Assembly (NCBI GenBank): GCA_001627335.1
Contig: LUPK01000059.1
Location: 124,001 to 188,000, forward strand
Direction: 5' to 3'
DNA from: Nocardioides sp. REDSEA-S33_B3
GTDB lineage: Bacteria; Actinomycetota; Actinomycetes; Propionibacteriales; Nocardioidaceae
DNA length: 64,000 nucleotides
A program made the translations under genes and the position numbers. Shown here one piece after another: positions 1 to 9,027 of this stretch (position 1 is its first letter; every line of letters starts with the position of its first letter). The notes below the pieces were generated by a model that was not told where the DNA came from, searched no databases, and saw nothing but the letters and a program-made list of their open reading frames with translations.

Positions 1-1158
1 TACGTCTACGAGAAGGTCCCGAAGTCGGAGGTCGAGGAGCTCGTCCTCGAGGAGGTCCCCGACATCGCCTACGAGTCCATCGGTGGGCTCGGCGGCCAGA
101 TCGAGCAGATCCAGGATGCGGTCGAGCTGCCGTACCTCTACCCCGAGCTCTTCAAGGAGCACCAGCTCAAGCCGCCCAAGGGCGTGCTGCTCTACGGCCC
201 TCCCGGCTGCGGCAAGACGCTGATCGCCAAGGCGGTCGCCAACAGCCTCGCCAAGAAGGTCGCCGCGCGGAACCCGGATTCCGGCCAGGGCGCCGAGGTG
301 AAGTCCTACTTCCTCAACATCAAGGGCCCCGAGCTGCTCAACAAGTACGTCGGCGAGACCGAGCGCCACATCCGCCTGGTCTTCCAGCGGGCGCGGGAGA
401 AGGCCTCGGCCGGCACCCCGGTCATCGTGTTCTTCGACGAGATGGACTCCCTGTTCCGCACCCGCGGCACCGGCGTCTCCTCCGACGTCGAGAACACCAT
501 CGTCCCGCAGCTGCTGAGCGAGATCGACGGCGTGGAGCTGCTGGAGAACGTCCTGGTCATCGGAGCCTCCAACCGTGAGGACATGATCGACCCCGCGATC
601 CTGCGCCCCGGACGCCTGGACGTGAAGATCAAGATCGAGCGCCCCGACGCCGAAGCGGCGCGGGACATCTTCAGCAAGTACCTCACCGCCGAGCTCCCGC
701 TGCACGCCGACGACCTCGCGGAGTTCGGCGGGGACCGCCAGGCGTGCGTGGACGGCATGATCCGCGCGACGGTGGAGCGGATGTACTCCGAGACCGAGGA
801 GAACCGCTTCCTCGAGGTCACCTACGCCAACGGCGACAAGGAGGTCCTGTACTTCAAGGACTTCAACTCCGGCGCCATGCTGCAGAACATCGTCGACCGG
901 GCGAAGAAGATGGCGATCAAGGACCTCCTGGACCACGACCAGAAGGGTCTGCGGGTCAGCCACCTGCTGCAGGCCTGCGTGGACGAGTTCAAGGAGAACG
1001 AGGACCTCCCGAACACCACCAACCCCGACGACTGGGCCCGCATCTCCGGCAAGAAGGGCGAGCGGATCGTCTTCATCCGCACGCTCATCACCGGCAAGCA
1101 GGGCACCGAGCCGGGCCGCTCGATCGACACGGTGTCGAACACGGGTCAGTACCTGTAG
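1..1158 (+). CDS. mpa: Proteasomal AAA+ ATPase Mpa/ARC (5' truncated by window)
   Basis: Cytoplasmic hexameric AAA+ unfoldase that captures pupylated proteins and threads them into the 20S proteasome. The reading frame is open from base 1, so the N-terminal coiled coil and most of the OB domains lie outside the window; 385 residues are visible. Seen: Walker A GPPGCGKT just after base 195, Walker [13 protein letters not shown] near 421-456, the arginine-finger region (LRPGRLD) near 600, and a C-terminus ending GQYL at 1144-1155. In Mpa/ARC the terminal Gln-Tyr-Leu docks into the proteasome alpha ring and opens its gate, so a short GTG start at 184 would cut the domain and is not used. The gene heads the Pup-proteasome locus and is followed by a triple hairpin array. 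Confidence 0.97.
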   Translation, partial: YVYEKVPKSEVEELVLEEVPDIAYESIGGLGGQIEQIQDAVELPYLYPELFKEHQLKPPKGVLLYGPPGCGKTLIAKAVANSLAKKVAARNPDSGQGAEVKSYFLNIKGPELLNKYVGETERHIRLVFQRAREKASAGTPVIVFFDEMDSLFRTRGTGVSSDVENTIVPQLLSEIDGVELLENVLVIGASNREDMIDPAILRPGRLDVKIKIERPDAEAARDIFSKYLTAELPLHADDLAEFGGDRQACVDGMIRATVERMYSETEENRFLEVTYANGDKEVLYFKDFNSGAMLQNIVDRAKKMAIKDLLDHDQKGLRVSHLLQACVDEFKENEDLPNTTNPDDWARISGKKGERIVFIRTLITGKQGTEPGRSIDTVSNTGQYL

Positions 1159-1177
1159 GACGCATCGCCGCCATCGG

Positions 1178-1267
1178 AAGGTCTGACTGATGTCGGTCAG
1201 ACCTTTCGGTGTGCGGTCGAAGGTTCGACCGCGACGTGCAAGGTCTGACTGACATCAGTCGAACCTT
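1178..1267. terminator. Array of three inverted repeats between convergent mpa and methyltransferase genes
   Basis: Three hairpins follow one another. At 1178-1205, arms AAGGTCTGAC / GTCAGACCTT flank an 8-base loop. At 1213-1232, arms GCGGTCGAA / TTCGACCGC flank GG. At 1240-1267, AAGGT..GACTGA / TCAGTC..ACCTT is a near copy of the first. There is no U-tract. The position between two converging genes fits bidirectional termination, although tandem operators are not excluded. Confidence 0.6.
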
Positions 1268-1285
1268 CCCCCTGCGGGGCTCGCG

Positions 1286-1918
1286 TCAGCCGCCGGCAGG
1301 CCGCCGGGCGAGGAGCCGGTAGCCGTAGACCCACGGACGGGCGACGGCCGGTCCGGGCAGGTAGCGCTCGGTGCGGTCGACGATCTCCAGGCCCGCCTGC
1401 TCGAGGAGGGCGACGGGGTCGCGGGTGAGGTGGCAGCCGCCGGCGACCCGCTTCTCGATCGGGTCGAGCCGGCGCTGCCACCGGGCGACACCGGCGTCGG
1501 GGGAGAGCCCGTGCTCCAGCACGTGGACCGTCCCGCCCGGGCGCACGGTGCGGGCCATCTCGCGAGCAGCCAGCGCGGCATCGGGGATCGTGCACAACGA
1601 GAACGTGCACAGCACCGCGTCGTACGCCGAGGAGTCGGCGTCCACGCGCTGGCCGTCGAGCCCGACCCGACTGACCGGGATGGTCGCGGTCCCGCGGCGC
1701 GCGGCGGACATCTCCCACCCCAGGTCGGACGGCTCCACGGCGTCCACGGCGGTGACCGCCGCCGGCAGGTGCGGGAGGTTCATGCCGCTGCCGAAGCCGA
1801 TCTCCAGCACCCGGCCGGACAGCCCCTCGCAGACCAGCGCCCGCTCCCGGCGGACGTCGCCGCTCGAGAGCGCCTTCTCGACCAGGCGCGGGACCACGCG
1901 CTTCTCCCACCAGCTCAT
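1286..1918 (-). CDS. Class I SAM-dependent methyltransferase
   Basis: Small-molecule-type methyltransferase of 210 residues; the substrate cannot be read from sequence. Motif I VLEIGFGSGMN (about residues 37-47) forms the SAM-binding loop. An acidic motif II (DAVEPSDLG) follows, then motif IV around DAVLCTFSLCTIPD and a post-motif RPGG turn, as in the methyltransferase-11 family. The ATG at 1918 is preceded on the minus strand by a -10 box TACGGT only 6 bases away, so the message is probably leaderless. It is divergent from dop and convergent with mpa. It is not a known part of the pupylation pathway, so its place inside the locus may be incidental. Confidence 0.85.
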   Translation of the reverse strand: MSWWEKRVVPRLVEKALSSGDVRRERALVCEGLSGRVLEIGFGSGMNLPHLPAAVTAVDAVEPSDLGWEMSAARRGTATIPVSRVGLDGQRVDADSSAYDAVLCTFSLCTIPDAALAAREMARTVRPGGTVHVLEHGLSPDAGVARWQRRLDPIEKRVAGGCHLTRDPVALLEQAGLEIVDRTERYLPGPAVARPWVYGYRLLARRPAGG

Positions 1919-1924
1919 CGGGCC

Positions 1925-1930
1925 ACCGTA
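1925..1930 (-). promoter_or_regulatory. -10 box of methyltransferase gene (leaderless)
   Basis: TACGGT on the minus strand ends 6 bases before the ATG at 1918, matching the actinobacterial TANNNT -10 element. No convincing -35 is visible. Confidence 0.5.
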
Positions 1931-1965
1931 GTGGTCGGTGCGCCCCGACCGTCGCCGCCGCCGCG

Positions 1966-1971
1966 TAGGCT
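1966..1971 (+). promoter_or_regulatory. -10 box of dop (leaderless)
   Basis: TAGGCT lies 6 bases before the dop ATG. Transcription would start at or within a base or two of the start codon. It faces the methyltransferase promoter in the same short divergent gap. Confidence 0.6.
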
Positions 1972-1977
1972 CGAACC

Positions 1978-3486
1978 ATGAGCGTGCGACGGGTGATGGG
2001 GACCGAGGTCGAGTACGGAATCTCCGTGCAGGGCCAGCCCACCGCCAACCCGATGGTGGCCTCCTCGCAGGTCGTCAACGCCTACGCCTCGGCGACGCTG
2101 AAGGCGCGGCGGGCGCGGTGGGACTTCGAGGAGGAGTCGCCCCTGCGCGACGCCCGCGGGTTCGACATGAGCCGCCAGGTCGCCGACCCGAGCCAGCTGA
2201 CCGACGAGGACCTCGGCCTGGCCAACGTCATCCTCACCAACGGCGCACGCCTCTACGTCGACCACGCGCACCCGGAGTTCTCCACCCCCGAGGTCACCAA
2301 CCCGCTCGACATCGTGCGGTGGGACAAGGCGGGGGAGCAGGTGATGCTCGACGCCCAGAAGCGCGCCGCCGCGCTCCCCGGCGGGCAGCCGATCCTGCTC
2401 TACAAGAACAACACCGACGGCAAGGGCGCCTCCTACGGCGCCCACGAGAACTTCCTGATGCGTCGGTCCACGCCGTTCGCCGACATCGTCAAGCACCTCA
2501 CGCCGTTCTTCGTCAGCCGCCAGGTCGTGTGCGGCGCGGGCCGGGTCGGCATCGGCCAGGACGGTCGTGACCACGGCTACCAGATCAGCCAGCGAGCGGA
2601 CTTCTTCGAGGTCGAGGTCGGCCTGGAGACGACGCTGAAGCGGCCGATCATCAACACCCGTGACGAGCCGCACGCCGACCCCGAGAAGTACCGCCGGCTC
2701 CACGTGATCATCGGCGACGCCAACCTCGCCGAGATCTCCACCTACCTCAAGGTCGGCACCACCGCACTGGTGCTGGCGATGATCGAGGACCGGTTCATCG
2801 ACCGCGACCTCGGCGTGGACGGACCCGTCTCGGCGCTGCGGGCGGTCTCCCACGACCCGAGCCTGCAGCAGCTCGTCACGCTCCACGACGGGCGCCGCCT
2901 CACCGCGGTGCAGCTGCAGATGGAGTACCTCGACCTGGCCAGGAAGTACGTCGAGGACCGCTACGGCTCCGATGCCGACGACCAGACCCTCGATGTGCTG
3001 GCCCGCTGGGAGTCCGTGCTCGACCGCCTCGAGCGCGACCCGATGTCGCTGGCCACCGAGCTGGACTGGGTCGCCAAGCTCAAGCTGCTCGAGCAGTACC
3101 GCCAGCGCGACGGCCTGGAGTGGGACGACCCCAAGCTGCAGATGATCGACATCCAGTACTCCGACATCCGTCCCGAGAAGGGGCTCTACCAGCGCCTCGT
3201 GCAGGGCGGGCGCATCCAGCGCCTGCTCACCGACGAGACCGTGGAGCGGGCGATGCACGAGCCGCCGACCGACACCCGCGCGTACTTCCGCGGCCGCTGC
3301 CTCGAGCGCTACCCGGCGGCTGTCGCCGCCGCGTCGTGGGACTCGGTCATCCTCGACCTGTCGGGGCGCGAGTCGCTGCAGCGGGTGCCGACCATCGACC
3401 CGCTGCGCGGCTCCCAGGCCCACGTGGGCGAGCTGTTCGACCGGTGCGAGACCCCGGAGGAGTTCTTCCTCGCCCTGACCCGCTGA
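1978..3486 (+). CDS. dop: Pup deamidase/depupylase Dop
   Basis: Converts the C-terminal Gln of Pup to Glu before ligation, and also removes Pup from conjugates; cytoplasmic, ATP-dependent, glutamine-synthetase-like fold. The 502 residues match the usual family length. The N-terminal ATP/Mg motif GTEVEYGIS (residues 8-16) is present. Residues about 42-66 ([20 protein letters not shown]) form the Dop-specific loop absent from PafA. Asp95 in [11 protein letters not shown] corresponds to the catalytic aspartate. [10 protein letters not shown] and the C-terminal [11 protein letters not shown] block are also conserved. The ATG at 1978 was chosen because it begins right at the conserved N-terminus and has its own -10 box. 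It lies upstream of pup, prcB and prcA. Confidence 0.97.
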   Translation: MSVRRVMGTEVEYGISVQGQPTANPMVASSQVVNAYASATLKARRARWDFEEESPLRDARGFDMSRQVADPSQLTDEDLGLANVILTNGARLYVDHAHPEFSTPEVTNPLDIVRWDKAGEQVMLDAQKRAAALPGGQPILLYKNNTDGKGASYGAHENFLMRRSTPFADIVKHLTPFFVSRQVVCGAGRVGIGQDGRDHGYQISQRADFFEVEVGLETTLKRPIINTRDEPHADPEKYRRLHVIIGDANLAEISTYLKVGTTALVLAMIEDRFIDRDLGVDGPVSALRAVSHDPSLQQLVTLHDGRRLTAVQLQMEYLDLARKYVEDRYGSDADDQTLDVLARWESVLDRLERDPMSLATELDWVAKLKLLEQYRQRDGLEWDDPKLQMIDIQYSDIRPEKGLYQRLVQGGRIQRLLTDETVERAMHEPPTDTRAYFRGRCLERYPAAVAAASWDSVILDLSGRESLQRVPTIDPLRGSQAHVGELFDRCETPEEFFLALTR

Positions 3487-3558
3487 CCCGCTGACCCTCG
3501 GCCGGCACCGGGCAGCGGACACGGACCGAACGCCCTCCGCATCCACCCGGGGAGTGGA

Positions 3559-3564
3559 TAGGGT
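3559..3564 (+). promoter_or_regulatory. -10 box of pup-prcB-prcA operon (leaderless)
   Basis: TAGGGT ends 6 bases before the pup ATG in the 84-base dop-pup gap. It would give pup and the two proteasome genes a transcript separate from dop. Confidence 0.6.
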
Positions 3565-3570
3565 CTGGTC

Positions 3571-3768
3571 ATGGCACAGGAGCAGAAGCAGCCGCGACGG
3601 TCCTCGGAGACCGAGGAGGTCGTCGAGACCGCGCCCGAGACCGATGTCGCCGAGCGCAAGGAGGCCCTGGACTCCGAGGTCGACGACATCCTCGACGAGA
3701 TCGACGACGTCCTGGAGTCCAACGCCGAGGACTTCGTGAAGTCGTTCATCCAGAAGGGCGGCCAGTGA
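3571..3768 (+). CDS. pup: Prokaryotic ubiquitin-like protein Pup
   Basis: Intrinsically disordered 65-residue protein modifier that PafA couples to substrate lysines. The C-terminus is Gly-Gly-Gln, so it must first be deamidated by Dop to GGE. The acidic central and C-terminal stretch (about residues 24-58, ending [18 protein letters not shown]) is the highly conserved part that forms a helix with the Mpa coiled coils. The N-terminal 20 residues are polar and variable. The stop codon overlaps the GTG start of prcB in a GTGA arrangement, indicating translational coupling to the protease subunits. Confidence 0.98.
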   Translation: MAQEQKQPRRSSETEEVVETAPETDVAERKEALDSEVDDILDEIDDVLESNAEDFVKSFIQKGGQ

Positions 3769-4613
3769 GCGACCCGAGGCTCCCCGCGTCCTACCTCCAG
3801 CCCGGCTCGTCGTCGTTCAGCGACTTCCTGGCCCAGCAGGCGCCCGACCTGCTGCCGGGCCGTCGCAGCGTGCCGCAGGGCAACGCCGCGGACCTCGCGC
3901 CGCACGGCACGACCATCGTCGCGGTCGCCTTCCCCGGCGGCGTCCTGCTGGCCGGTGACCGTCGCGCGACGATGGGCAACATCATCGCCAGCCGTGACAT
4001 CGAGAAGGTCTTCCCGACCGACGAGTTCTCCGCGGCCGGCATCGCCGGCACCGCCGGGCTCGCGGTCGAGATGGTGCGCCTGTTCCAGACCGAGCTCGAG
4101 CACTACGAGAAGATCGAGGGCACCACGCTGTCCCTCGACGGCAAGGCCAACCGGCTCTCGGCGCTGATCCGGGGCAACCTCGGGATGGCGATGCAGGGCC
4201 TCGCGGTCGTGCCGCTCTTCGTCGGCTACGACCTCGACCACGCCGCGGGCCGGATCTTCTCCTACGACGTGACCGGCGGGCGCTACGAGGAGACCGGCTT
4301 CCACGCCGTCGGCTCGGGCTCGTTGTTCGCCCGCGGCTCGCTGAAGAAGCTCTTCCGCTCCGACCTGTCGCAGGACGAGGCGGTCCGGGTCGCCGTCGAG
4401 GCGCTCTACGACGCCGCCGACGACGACTCCGCCACCGGTGGACCCGACGTCACCCGCGCGATCTACCCGATCGTCCACGTCATCACCGCCGAGGGCGGTG
4501 CGCGCGTGGCGCCCGACACCGTCGCCGACGTCGCCGGCGCGGTGATCGCCGGCCGGATGGGCCGACCCGGCGGCCCGCACGCTCCCATCTCCACGGACGG
4601 AGGCCAGGCATGA
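3765..4613 (+). CDS. prcB: 20S proteasome beta subunit (catalytic)
   Basis: N-terminal-nucleophile threonine protease forming the two inner rings of the 20S core. It is made as a proprotein: the His-Gly/Thr junction in [12 protein letters not shown] places the catalytic threonine at residue 49 after a 48-residue propeptide. The following [15 protein letters not shown] block is the standard beta-subunit signature (Asp and Arg near the active site). At 282 residues it is the normal length. The GTG at 3765 overlaps the pup stop codon. The downstream end overlaps prcA by ATGA, so the two subunits are translationally coupled, which would help keep them equimolar. Confidence 0.97.
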   Translation: MSDPRLPASYLQPGSSSFSDFLAQQAPDLLPGRRSVPQGNAADLAPHGTTIVAVAFPGGVLLAGDRRATMGNIIASRDIEKVFPTDEFSAAGIAGTAGLAVEMVRLFQTELEHYEKIEGTTLSLDGKANRLSALIRGNLGMAMQGLAVVPLFVGYDLDHAAGRIFSYDVTGGRYEETGFHAVGSGSLFARGSLKKLFRSDLSQDEAVRVAVEALYDAADDDSATGGPDVTRAIYPIVHVITAEGGARVAPDTVADVAGAVIAGRMGRPGGPHAPISTDGGQA

Positions 4614-5401
4614 GCACCCCGTTCTACGTCTCGCCCGAGCAGCTGATGAAGGACCGGGCGGACTTCGCGCGCAAGGGCATCGCCCGCGGCCGCTCCGTCG
4701 TCGCCGTCCAGTACGCCGACGGCGTGCTGTTCGCCTCGGAGAACCCCTCCCAGGCGCTGCACAAGGTCTCGGAGATCTACGACCGGATCGCGTTCGCCGC
4801 GGTCGGTCGCTACAACGAGTTCGAGAACCTCCGCATCGCCGGCGTGCGCCTGGCCGACATGCGGGGCTACGCCTACGACCGGCGCGACGTCACCGGTCGC
4901 GGCCTGGCCAACGCCTACGCCCAGACCCTCGGCACGATCTTCTCCTCCGGTGGCGAGAAGCCCTACGAGGTCGAGATCTTCGTCGCCGAGATCGGCGCCG
5001 ACGCCGCCGACGACCAGATCTACCGCCTCACCTACGACGGCCAGGTCGCCGACGAGCACGACTACGCCGTGATGGGCGGAGCCGCCGACGTGGTGGGCAC
5101 CTACCTCAAGGAGCACTACACCCGCGGCGCGTCCCTGGAGGAGGCGCTGCGCCTGGCCGTGGCGGCGCTGGGCCACAGCGAGTCCGAGGACCGCACCATC
5201 CCCGCCGACGACCTCGAGGTCGCCGTGCTCGACCGCACCCGCACCCAGCCGCGCAAGTTCGCCCGGCTGCGACCCGAGCGGCTCGAGACCCTGCTGGGCA
5301 CCCCCGCGGCCGACACGCCGCAGTCGTCGGGCACCGGGTCCCCGTCCGGCTCCTCGACCCCGCCGGACGACGAGCCGCCGGTGGCGCCGCCGGTCAGCTG
5401 A
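4610..5401 (+). CDS. prcA: 20S proteasome alpha subunit
   Basis: Non-catalytic outer-ring subunit that gates the 20S core and receives the Mpa C-terminus. The N-terminus [20 protein letters not shown] matches the gating segment, followed by [17 protein letters not shown] and [14 protein letters not shown]. There is no processed threonine. The ATG at 4610 overlaps the prcB stop (ATGA) and has GGAGG about 7 bases upstream. After residue about 230 the protein ends in a low-complexity Ser/Pro/Thr/Gly tail ([17 protein letters not shown] and onward), which is probably disordered and of unknown role. The gene is followed by a long hairpin. Confidence 0.97.
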   Translation: MSTPFYVSPEQLMKDRADFARKGIARGRSVVAVQYADGVLFASENPSQALHKVSEIYDRIAFAAVGRYNEFENLRIAGVRLADMRGYAYDRRDVTGRGLANAYAQTLGTIFSSGGEKPYEVEIFVAEIGADAADDQIYRLTYDGQVADEHDYAVMGGAADVVGTYLKEHYTRGASLEEALRLAVAALGHSESEDRTIPADDLEVAVLDRTRTQPRKFARLRPERLETLLGTPAADTPQSSGTGSPSGSSTPPDDEPPVAPPVS

Positions 5402-5436
5402 CCCCGGGCGCGCGGCACGCCTGCTCCACCCTGTTC

Positions 5437-5484
5437 GCAGCTGAGGGCTTTGATCACCGTTCGGTGACCAAAGCCCTCAGTTGC
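5437..5484 (+). terminator. Long near-perfect hairpin between prcA and pafA
   Basis: Arms CTGAGGGCTTTGATCACCG and CGGTGACCAAAGCCCTCAG pair around a TT centre with one A-C mismatch. The stem extends outward by four more pairs, one of them G-U, to about 23 base pairs. It lies 36 bases after the prcA stop and ends 35 bases before pafA. It is the likely terminator of the pup-prcBA transcript, without an obvious U-run. Confidence 0.75.
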
Positions 5485-5507
5485 GTCCACGGCCACCGGC
5501 CGACCCG

Positions 5508-5513
5508 TAGTGT
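5508..5513 (+). promoter_or_regulatory. -10 box of pafA (leaderless)
   Basis: TAGTGT ends 6 bases before the pafA ATG, just downstream of the 5437-5484 hairpin. The likely -35 region falls next to or inside the hairpin arm. Confidence 0.55.
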
Positions 5514-5519
5514 TCCGGT

Positions 5520-6881
5520 ATGGAGCGTCGGATCTTCGGCATCGAGAACGAGTACGGCGTCACGTGCACGTTCAAGGGCCAGCGCCGTCTCAGCCCCGAC
5601 GAGGTCGCCCGCTACCTCTTCCGCAAGGTCGTGAGCTGGGGCCGCAGCAGCAACGTCTTCCTCCGCAACGGTGCGCGGCTCTACCTCGACGTGGGCAGCC
5701 ACCCGGAGTACGCCACGCCCGAGTGCGACGACGTGGTGGACCTCGTGACCCACGACAAGGCGGGGGAGCGGGTGCTCGAGGGGCTGCTGCTGGACGCCGA
5801 GCAGCGCCTGCACGACGAGGGCATCGCCGGCGAGATCTACCTGTTCAAGAACAACACCGACTCCGCCGGCAACTCCTACGGCTGCCACGAGAACTACCTC
5901 GTCTCGCGCAGCGGGGAGTTCACGCGGCTGGCCGACGTGCTCATCCCGTTCCTGGTGACCCGGCAGATCGTCGTGGGTGCCGGCAAGATCACCCAGACCC
6001 CGCGCGGGGCCGGCTACAGCGTCAGCCAGCGCGCCGAGCACATCTGGGAGGGCGTCAGCAGCGCGACGACGCGCAGCCGCCCCATCATCAACACCCGCGA
6101 CGAGCCGCACGCCGACGCCGAGAAGTACCGCCGGCTCCACGTCATCGTGGGCGACTCCAACATGAGCGAGACCACGACCCTGCTCAAGGTCGCCTCCTGC
6201 GACCTGGTGCTGCGGATGATCGAGGAGGGCGTGGTGATGCGCGACCTCACGATGGAGAACCCCATCCGCGCGATCCGCGAGATCAGCCACGACGTCACCG
6301 GCCAGCGCAAGGTGCGGCTGGCCAACGGCCGCGAGGCCAGTGCCCTGGAGATCCAGGCCGAGTACCTCGCCAAGGCCCGGGACTTCGTCGACCGCCGCGA
6401 GATCTCCACCCCCGTGATCGAGCAGGTGCTGGACCTGTGGGAGCGCGGCCTGAAGGCCGTGGAGTCCGACGACCTGGGCCTGGTCGACACCGAGATCGAC
6501 TGGGTCATCAAGTGGAAGCTGATCGACGCCTACCGCGCCAAGCACGGGCTGCCGCTGGGCCACCCGCGGATCGCCCAGCTCGACCTCGCCTACCACGACA
6601 TCCACCGCCAGCGCGGCCTCTACTACCTGCTGGAGAAGCGCGGCAAGGTCGCCCGGGTCACCAGCGACCTGAAGATCTTCGAGGCCAAGTCGGTGCCCCC
6701 GCAGAACACCCGGGCCCGGTTGCGCGGCGAGTTCATCCGCAAGGCCCAGGAGCGCCGCCGCGACTTCACCGTCGACTGGGTGCACCTCAAGCTCAACGAC
6801 CAGGCCCAGCGCACGGTGCTGTGCAAGGACCCCTTCCGTGCCTACGACGAGCGGGTCCAGCGTCTGATCGACAGCATGTGA
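5520..6881 (+). CDS. pafA: Pup-protein ligase PafA
   Basis: Phosphorylates the C-terminal glutamate of Pup and joins it to the side-chain amine of a substrate lysine; the only known Pup ligase. The 453 residues fit the family. The N-terminus [16 protein letters not shown] holds the ATP/Mg glutamates, and Asp57 in [16 protein letters not shown] corresponds to the catalytic base. The [10 protein letters not shown] and [12 protein letters not shown] blocks are shared with Dop. The Dop-specific loop is missing, which separates this gene from its paralogue at 1978. The start is fixed by the conserved first residues and the adjacent -10 box. Confidence 0.97.
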   Translation: MERRIFGIENEYGVTCTFKGQRRLSPDEVARYLFRKVVSWGRSSNVFLRNGARLYLDVGSHPEYATPECDDVVDLVTHDKAGERVLEGLLLDAEQRLHDEGIAGEIYLFKNNTDSAGNSYGCHENYLVSRSGEFTRLADVLIPFLVTRQIVVGAGKITQTPRGAGYSVSQRAEHIWEGVSSATTRSRPIINTRDEPHADAEKYRRLHVIVGDSNMSETTTLLKVASCDLVLRMIEEGVVMRDLTMENPIRAIREISHDVTGQRKVRLANGREASALEIQAEYLAKARDFVDRREISTPVIEQVLDLWERGLKAVESDDLGLVDTEIDWVIKWKLIDAYRAKHGLPLGHPRIAQLDLAYHDIHRQRGLYYLLEKRGKVARVTSDLKIFEAKSVPPQNTRARLRGEFIRKAQERRRDFTVDWVHLKLNDQAQRTVLCKDPFRAYDERVQRLIDSM

Positions 6882-6885
6882 GCGG

Positions 6886-6891
6886 TAGGGT
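6886..6891 (+). promoter_or_regulatory. -10 box upstream of FKBP lipoprotein gene
   Basis: TAGGGT lies 38 bases before the GTG at 6930, so unlike its neighbours this gene would have a short leader. A ribosome binding site (GAAGGA) sits at about 6917-6922. Confidence 0.45.
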
Positions 6892-6929
6892 TCCCCTGCT
6901 CTGCACGCCACCTCGCGAAGGAATCCCCG

Positions 6930-7994
6930 GTGCCTCGACGCGTACGCCGACCGCTGGCCCTGCTGGTCGCCCCTGCTCTGCTGATCCCCGCCCTCGCGGC
7001 GTGCGGCTCCGACGACGCCGACTCCGGCGCCGGCCTGGAGGCCGTGGAGGTCACCGGGGCGGTGGGCGAGCCCCCGCAGGTCACCTGGGGCGATGACTTC
7101 AGCGCGACCGCAGACCCCGAGGTGGAGACCGTGGTGGCCGGCGACGGCCCCGAGCTCGCCGCCGACGGCGACGCGCTGGTGCACTACTGGATCGGCAACG
7201 GCTACGACGAGTCCGAGGCGCTGTCGACGTACACCTCGCTGCCGGAGGTCGTCGACCTCGCCGACGAGCAGCTGACCGAGGTCTTCTCCACCGCGCTCGA
7301 GGGCGCCACCGTCGGCTCGCGGATCGCGGCCAGCGTCGTCGCCGAGGAGGTCGTGGGGCCCTCGGGCAACTCCCAGCTCGGCATCTCCAACGCCGACCCG
7401 CTGCTCCTGGTCTTCGACGTGCTGGGCCCCGACAGCGTCGACGAGCCGTACGCCGAGGAGGGCACCGGCTTCGCGCCCGACCTGGTCCTCGACGAGGACG
7501 GCAAGCCCGAGTCGATGCGGTTCAAGGACCGCCCCCGCCCGACCGGCCGCCTGCAGGTCCAGGTGGTCGTCGAGGGTGACGGCGAGGTCGTGAAGAAGTC
7601 CGACGTCGTGATGGTCGACTACCTCGGCTCGGTCTACGCCAAGCCCAAGCCCTTCGACGGCAGCTACGACGGCGACCCGCTGGTGCAGAGCCTGTCCGGC
7701 CTGGTGCCCGGCTGGCAGGAGGCCCTGGCCGGCAAGACCGTCGGCAGCCGGGTCTGGATGGCCCTCCCGCCGCGCTTCGGCTACGGCGCGTCCGGCAACG
7801 AGGGCGCCGGCATCAAGGGCACCGACACCATCTACTTCCTCGTCGACATCCTGGCGCGCGCCCCGAAGCCGGTGCAGCCCGAGCCGGAGGAGACCGAGGA
7901 GCCCCAGGAGCCCGAGCAGCCCCAGCAGTCCGGGTCGTCCCAGCCCAGCCCGAGCGCGGACGCCTCCGAGAGCCCCTTGGACGACGAGTCCTGA
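6930..7994 (+). CDS. FKBP-type peptidyl-prolyl isomerase, lipoprotein
   Basis: Predicted cell-surface lipoprotein that accelerates folding of exported proteins. The N-terminus has an Arg-rich start, a hydrophobic segment and the lipobox LAAC with Cys25. A degenerate FKBP-like unit spans about residues 65-170. A well-conserved FKBP domain follows at about 215-310 (VVMVDYLGSVY, LVPGWQEALAGKTVGSR, LPPRFGYGASGNEGAGIKG, TIYFLVDIL). The C-terminal 45 residues are Glu/Pro/Ser-rich. The GTG start is supported by GAAGGA seven bases upstream. Similar FKBP genes sit between pafA and pafB in other actinomycetes, but no direct role in pupylation is known. Confidence 0.9.
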   Translation: MPRRVRRPLALLVAPALLIPALAACGSDDADSGAGLEAVEVTGAVGEPPQVTWGDDFSATADPEVETVVAGDGPELAADGDALVHYWIGNGYDESEALSTYTSLPEVVDLADEQLTEVFSTALEGATVGSRIAASVVAEEVVGPSGNSQLGISNADPLLLVFDVLGPDSVDEPYAEEGTGFAPDLVLDEDGKPESMRFKDRPRPTGRLQVQVVVEGDGEVVKKSDVVMVDYLGSVYAKPKPFDGSYDGDPLVQSLSGLVPGWQEALAGKTVGSRVWMALPPRFGYGASGNEGAGIKGTDTIYFLVDILARAPKPVQPEPEETEEPQEPEQPQQSGSSQPSPSADASESPLDDES

Positions 7995-8034
7995 CCACCA
8001 CCGTCCAGCACCCCCACCCCTCCCGGGACCGAGC

Positions 8035-9027
8035 ATGAGCGTCCGCAAGAGCGAGCGGCTGATGAACCTGCTCATCATGCTGCTCGTGCAGCGGCACTAC
8101 GTGCCCAAGCAGCGGATCCGTGAACTGCTGTACCCCGGGTCCTCGGACGAGGCGTTCGAGAAGATGTTCGAGCGGGACAAGGACGAGCTGCGTGCCCTCG
8201 GGGTGCCGATCGAGATCGGGCAGATGGATGCCTACTTCGACGACGACCCGGGCTACCGCATCCGTCCCGACCACCTGGCGCTGCCCGACATCGACCTGAC
8301 CGCCGACGAGGCCTCCGTCATCGGGCTCGCCACCCGTGTGTGGCAGCACGCCAAGCTGGCCGAGGCGACCACCGACGCCGTGCGCAAGCTCAGCGCGCTC
8401 GGTGTCCCGGTCGACCCGGGCGCGCTCGACATCGTCGAGCCGCGCCTGAGCGCGGACGAGCCGTCCTTCGACGTCTTCTGGGAGGCGGTGCAGGAGCGCC
8501 GCGCCGTCGCGTTCGACTACCGCACCGCCTCGGCCACGGAGACCACGACGCGGCACCTGCAGCCGTGGGGCGTCACGCGCTACGCCGGCCGCTGGTACGT
8601 CGTCGGGCTGGACACCGACCGCGGCGAGGAGCGCGTCTTCCGCCTCTCCCGCGTCCAGGGGCAGGCCCGTCCCGAGGGGCCGGTGGCGGCGTACGACATC
8701 CCGGCCGGCACCGACGTCAAGGCCCTGGCCCGCCGCCTGGCCCCGGACCCGGTCCGCGTCGAGGCGACGCTGCTGGTCCGTCGCGGGGCGGGCCACACGC
8801 TGCGGCGCGGCGCCGACCACGTCGAGGAGGACGTCGCCGGACCCGACGAGCGCACCCGCTGGGACCGGGTGCGGCTCACCCGCACCCACCTGGGGCTGGC
8901 CGACGAGGTGCTGACCCACGGCGACTCGGTGGTCGTCGAGGAGCCCACCGAGCTGCGCGACCAGGTCGTCGACCGGCTCACCAGGGCCCTCGGCCACGAG
9001 ACCCCGAGCGGAGGAGGGGCACGATGA
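8035..9027 (+). CDS. pafB: WYL-domain transcriptional regulator PafB
   Basis: Half of the PafBC heterodimer that activates the LexA-independent DNA-damage regulon in mycobacteria. The 330-residue protein has an N-terminal winged helix-turn-helix (about residues 1-60) and a WYL domain (about 140-220, with LQPWGVTRYAGRWYVVGLD and FRLSRV), followed by the WCX extension. The WYL domain is thought to sense single-stranded nucleic acid. The ATG at 8035 starts right at the conserved MSVRKSERLMNLL. The 3' end overlaps the pafC start by ATGA, consistent with the two proteins working as a complex. Confidence 0.94.
   Translation: MSVRKSERLMNLLIMLLVQRHYVPKQRIRELLYPGSSDEAFEKMFERDKDELRALGVPIEIGQMDAYFDDDPGYRIRPDHLALPDIDLTADEASVIGLATRVWQHAKLAEATTDAVRKLSALGVPVDPGALDIVEPRLSADEPSFDVFWEAVQERRAVAFDYRTASATETTTRHLQPWGVTRYAGRWYVVGLDTDRGEERVFRLSRVQGQARPEGPVAAYDIPAGTDVKALARRLAPDPVRVEATLLVRRGAGHTLRRGADHVEEDVAGPDERTRWDRVRLTRTHLGLADEVLTHGDSVVVEEPTELRDQVVDRLTRALGHETPSGGGAR

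Noticed and set aside
184..1158. GTG at 184 as the start of a short ATPase
   Set aside because: The frame is open and conserved from base 1, and this start would cut into the AAA+ domain just before Walker A. The gene is simply truncated by the window.
1213..1232. GGTCGAAGGTTCGACC as a LexA box
   Set aside because: The half-sites are separated by two bases instead of the four required, and no start codon follows in either direction at a suitable distance.
1915..3546. A 543-residue minus-strand open frame opposite dop
   Set aside because: Shadow of dop; no recognisable domain and no ribosome site.
5454..8078. An 874-residue minus-strand open frame opposite pafA and the FKBP gene
   Set aside because: Composition is the typical antisense shadow of a high-GC gene (Val/Leu/Gly/His-rich, no motif), and the plus strand holds two certain genes.
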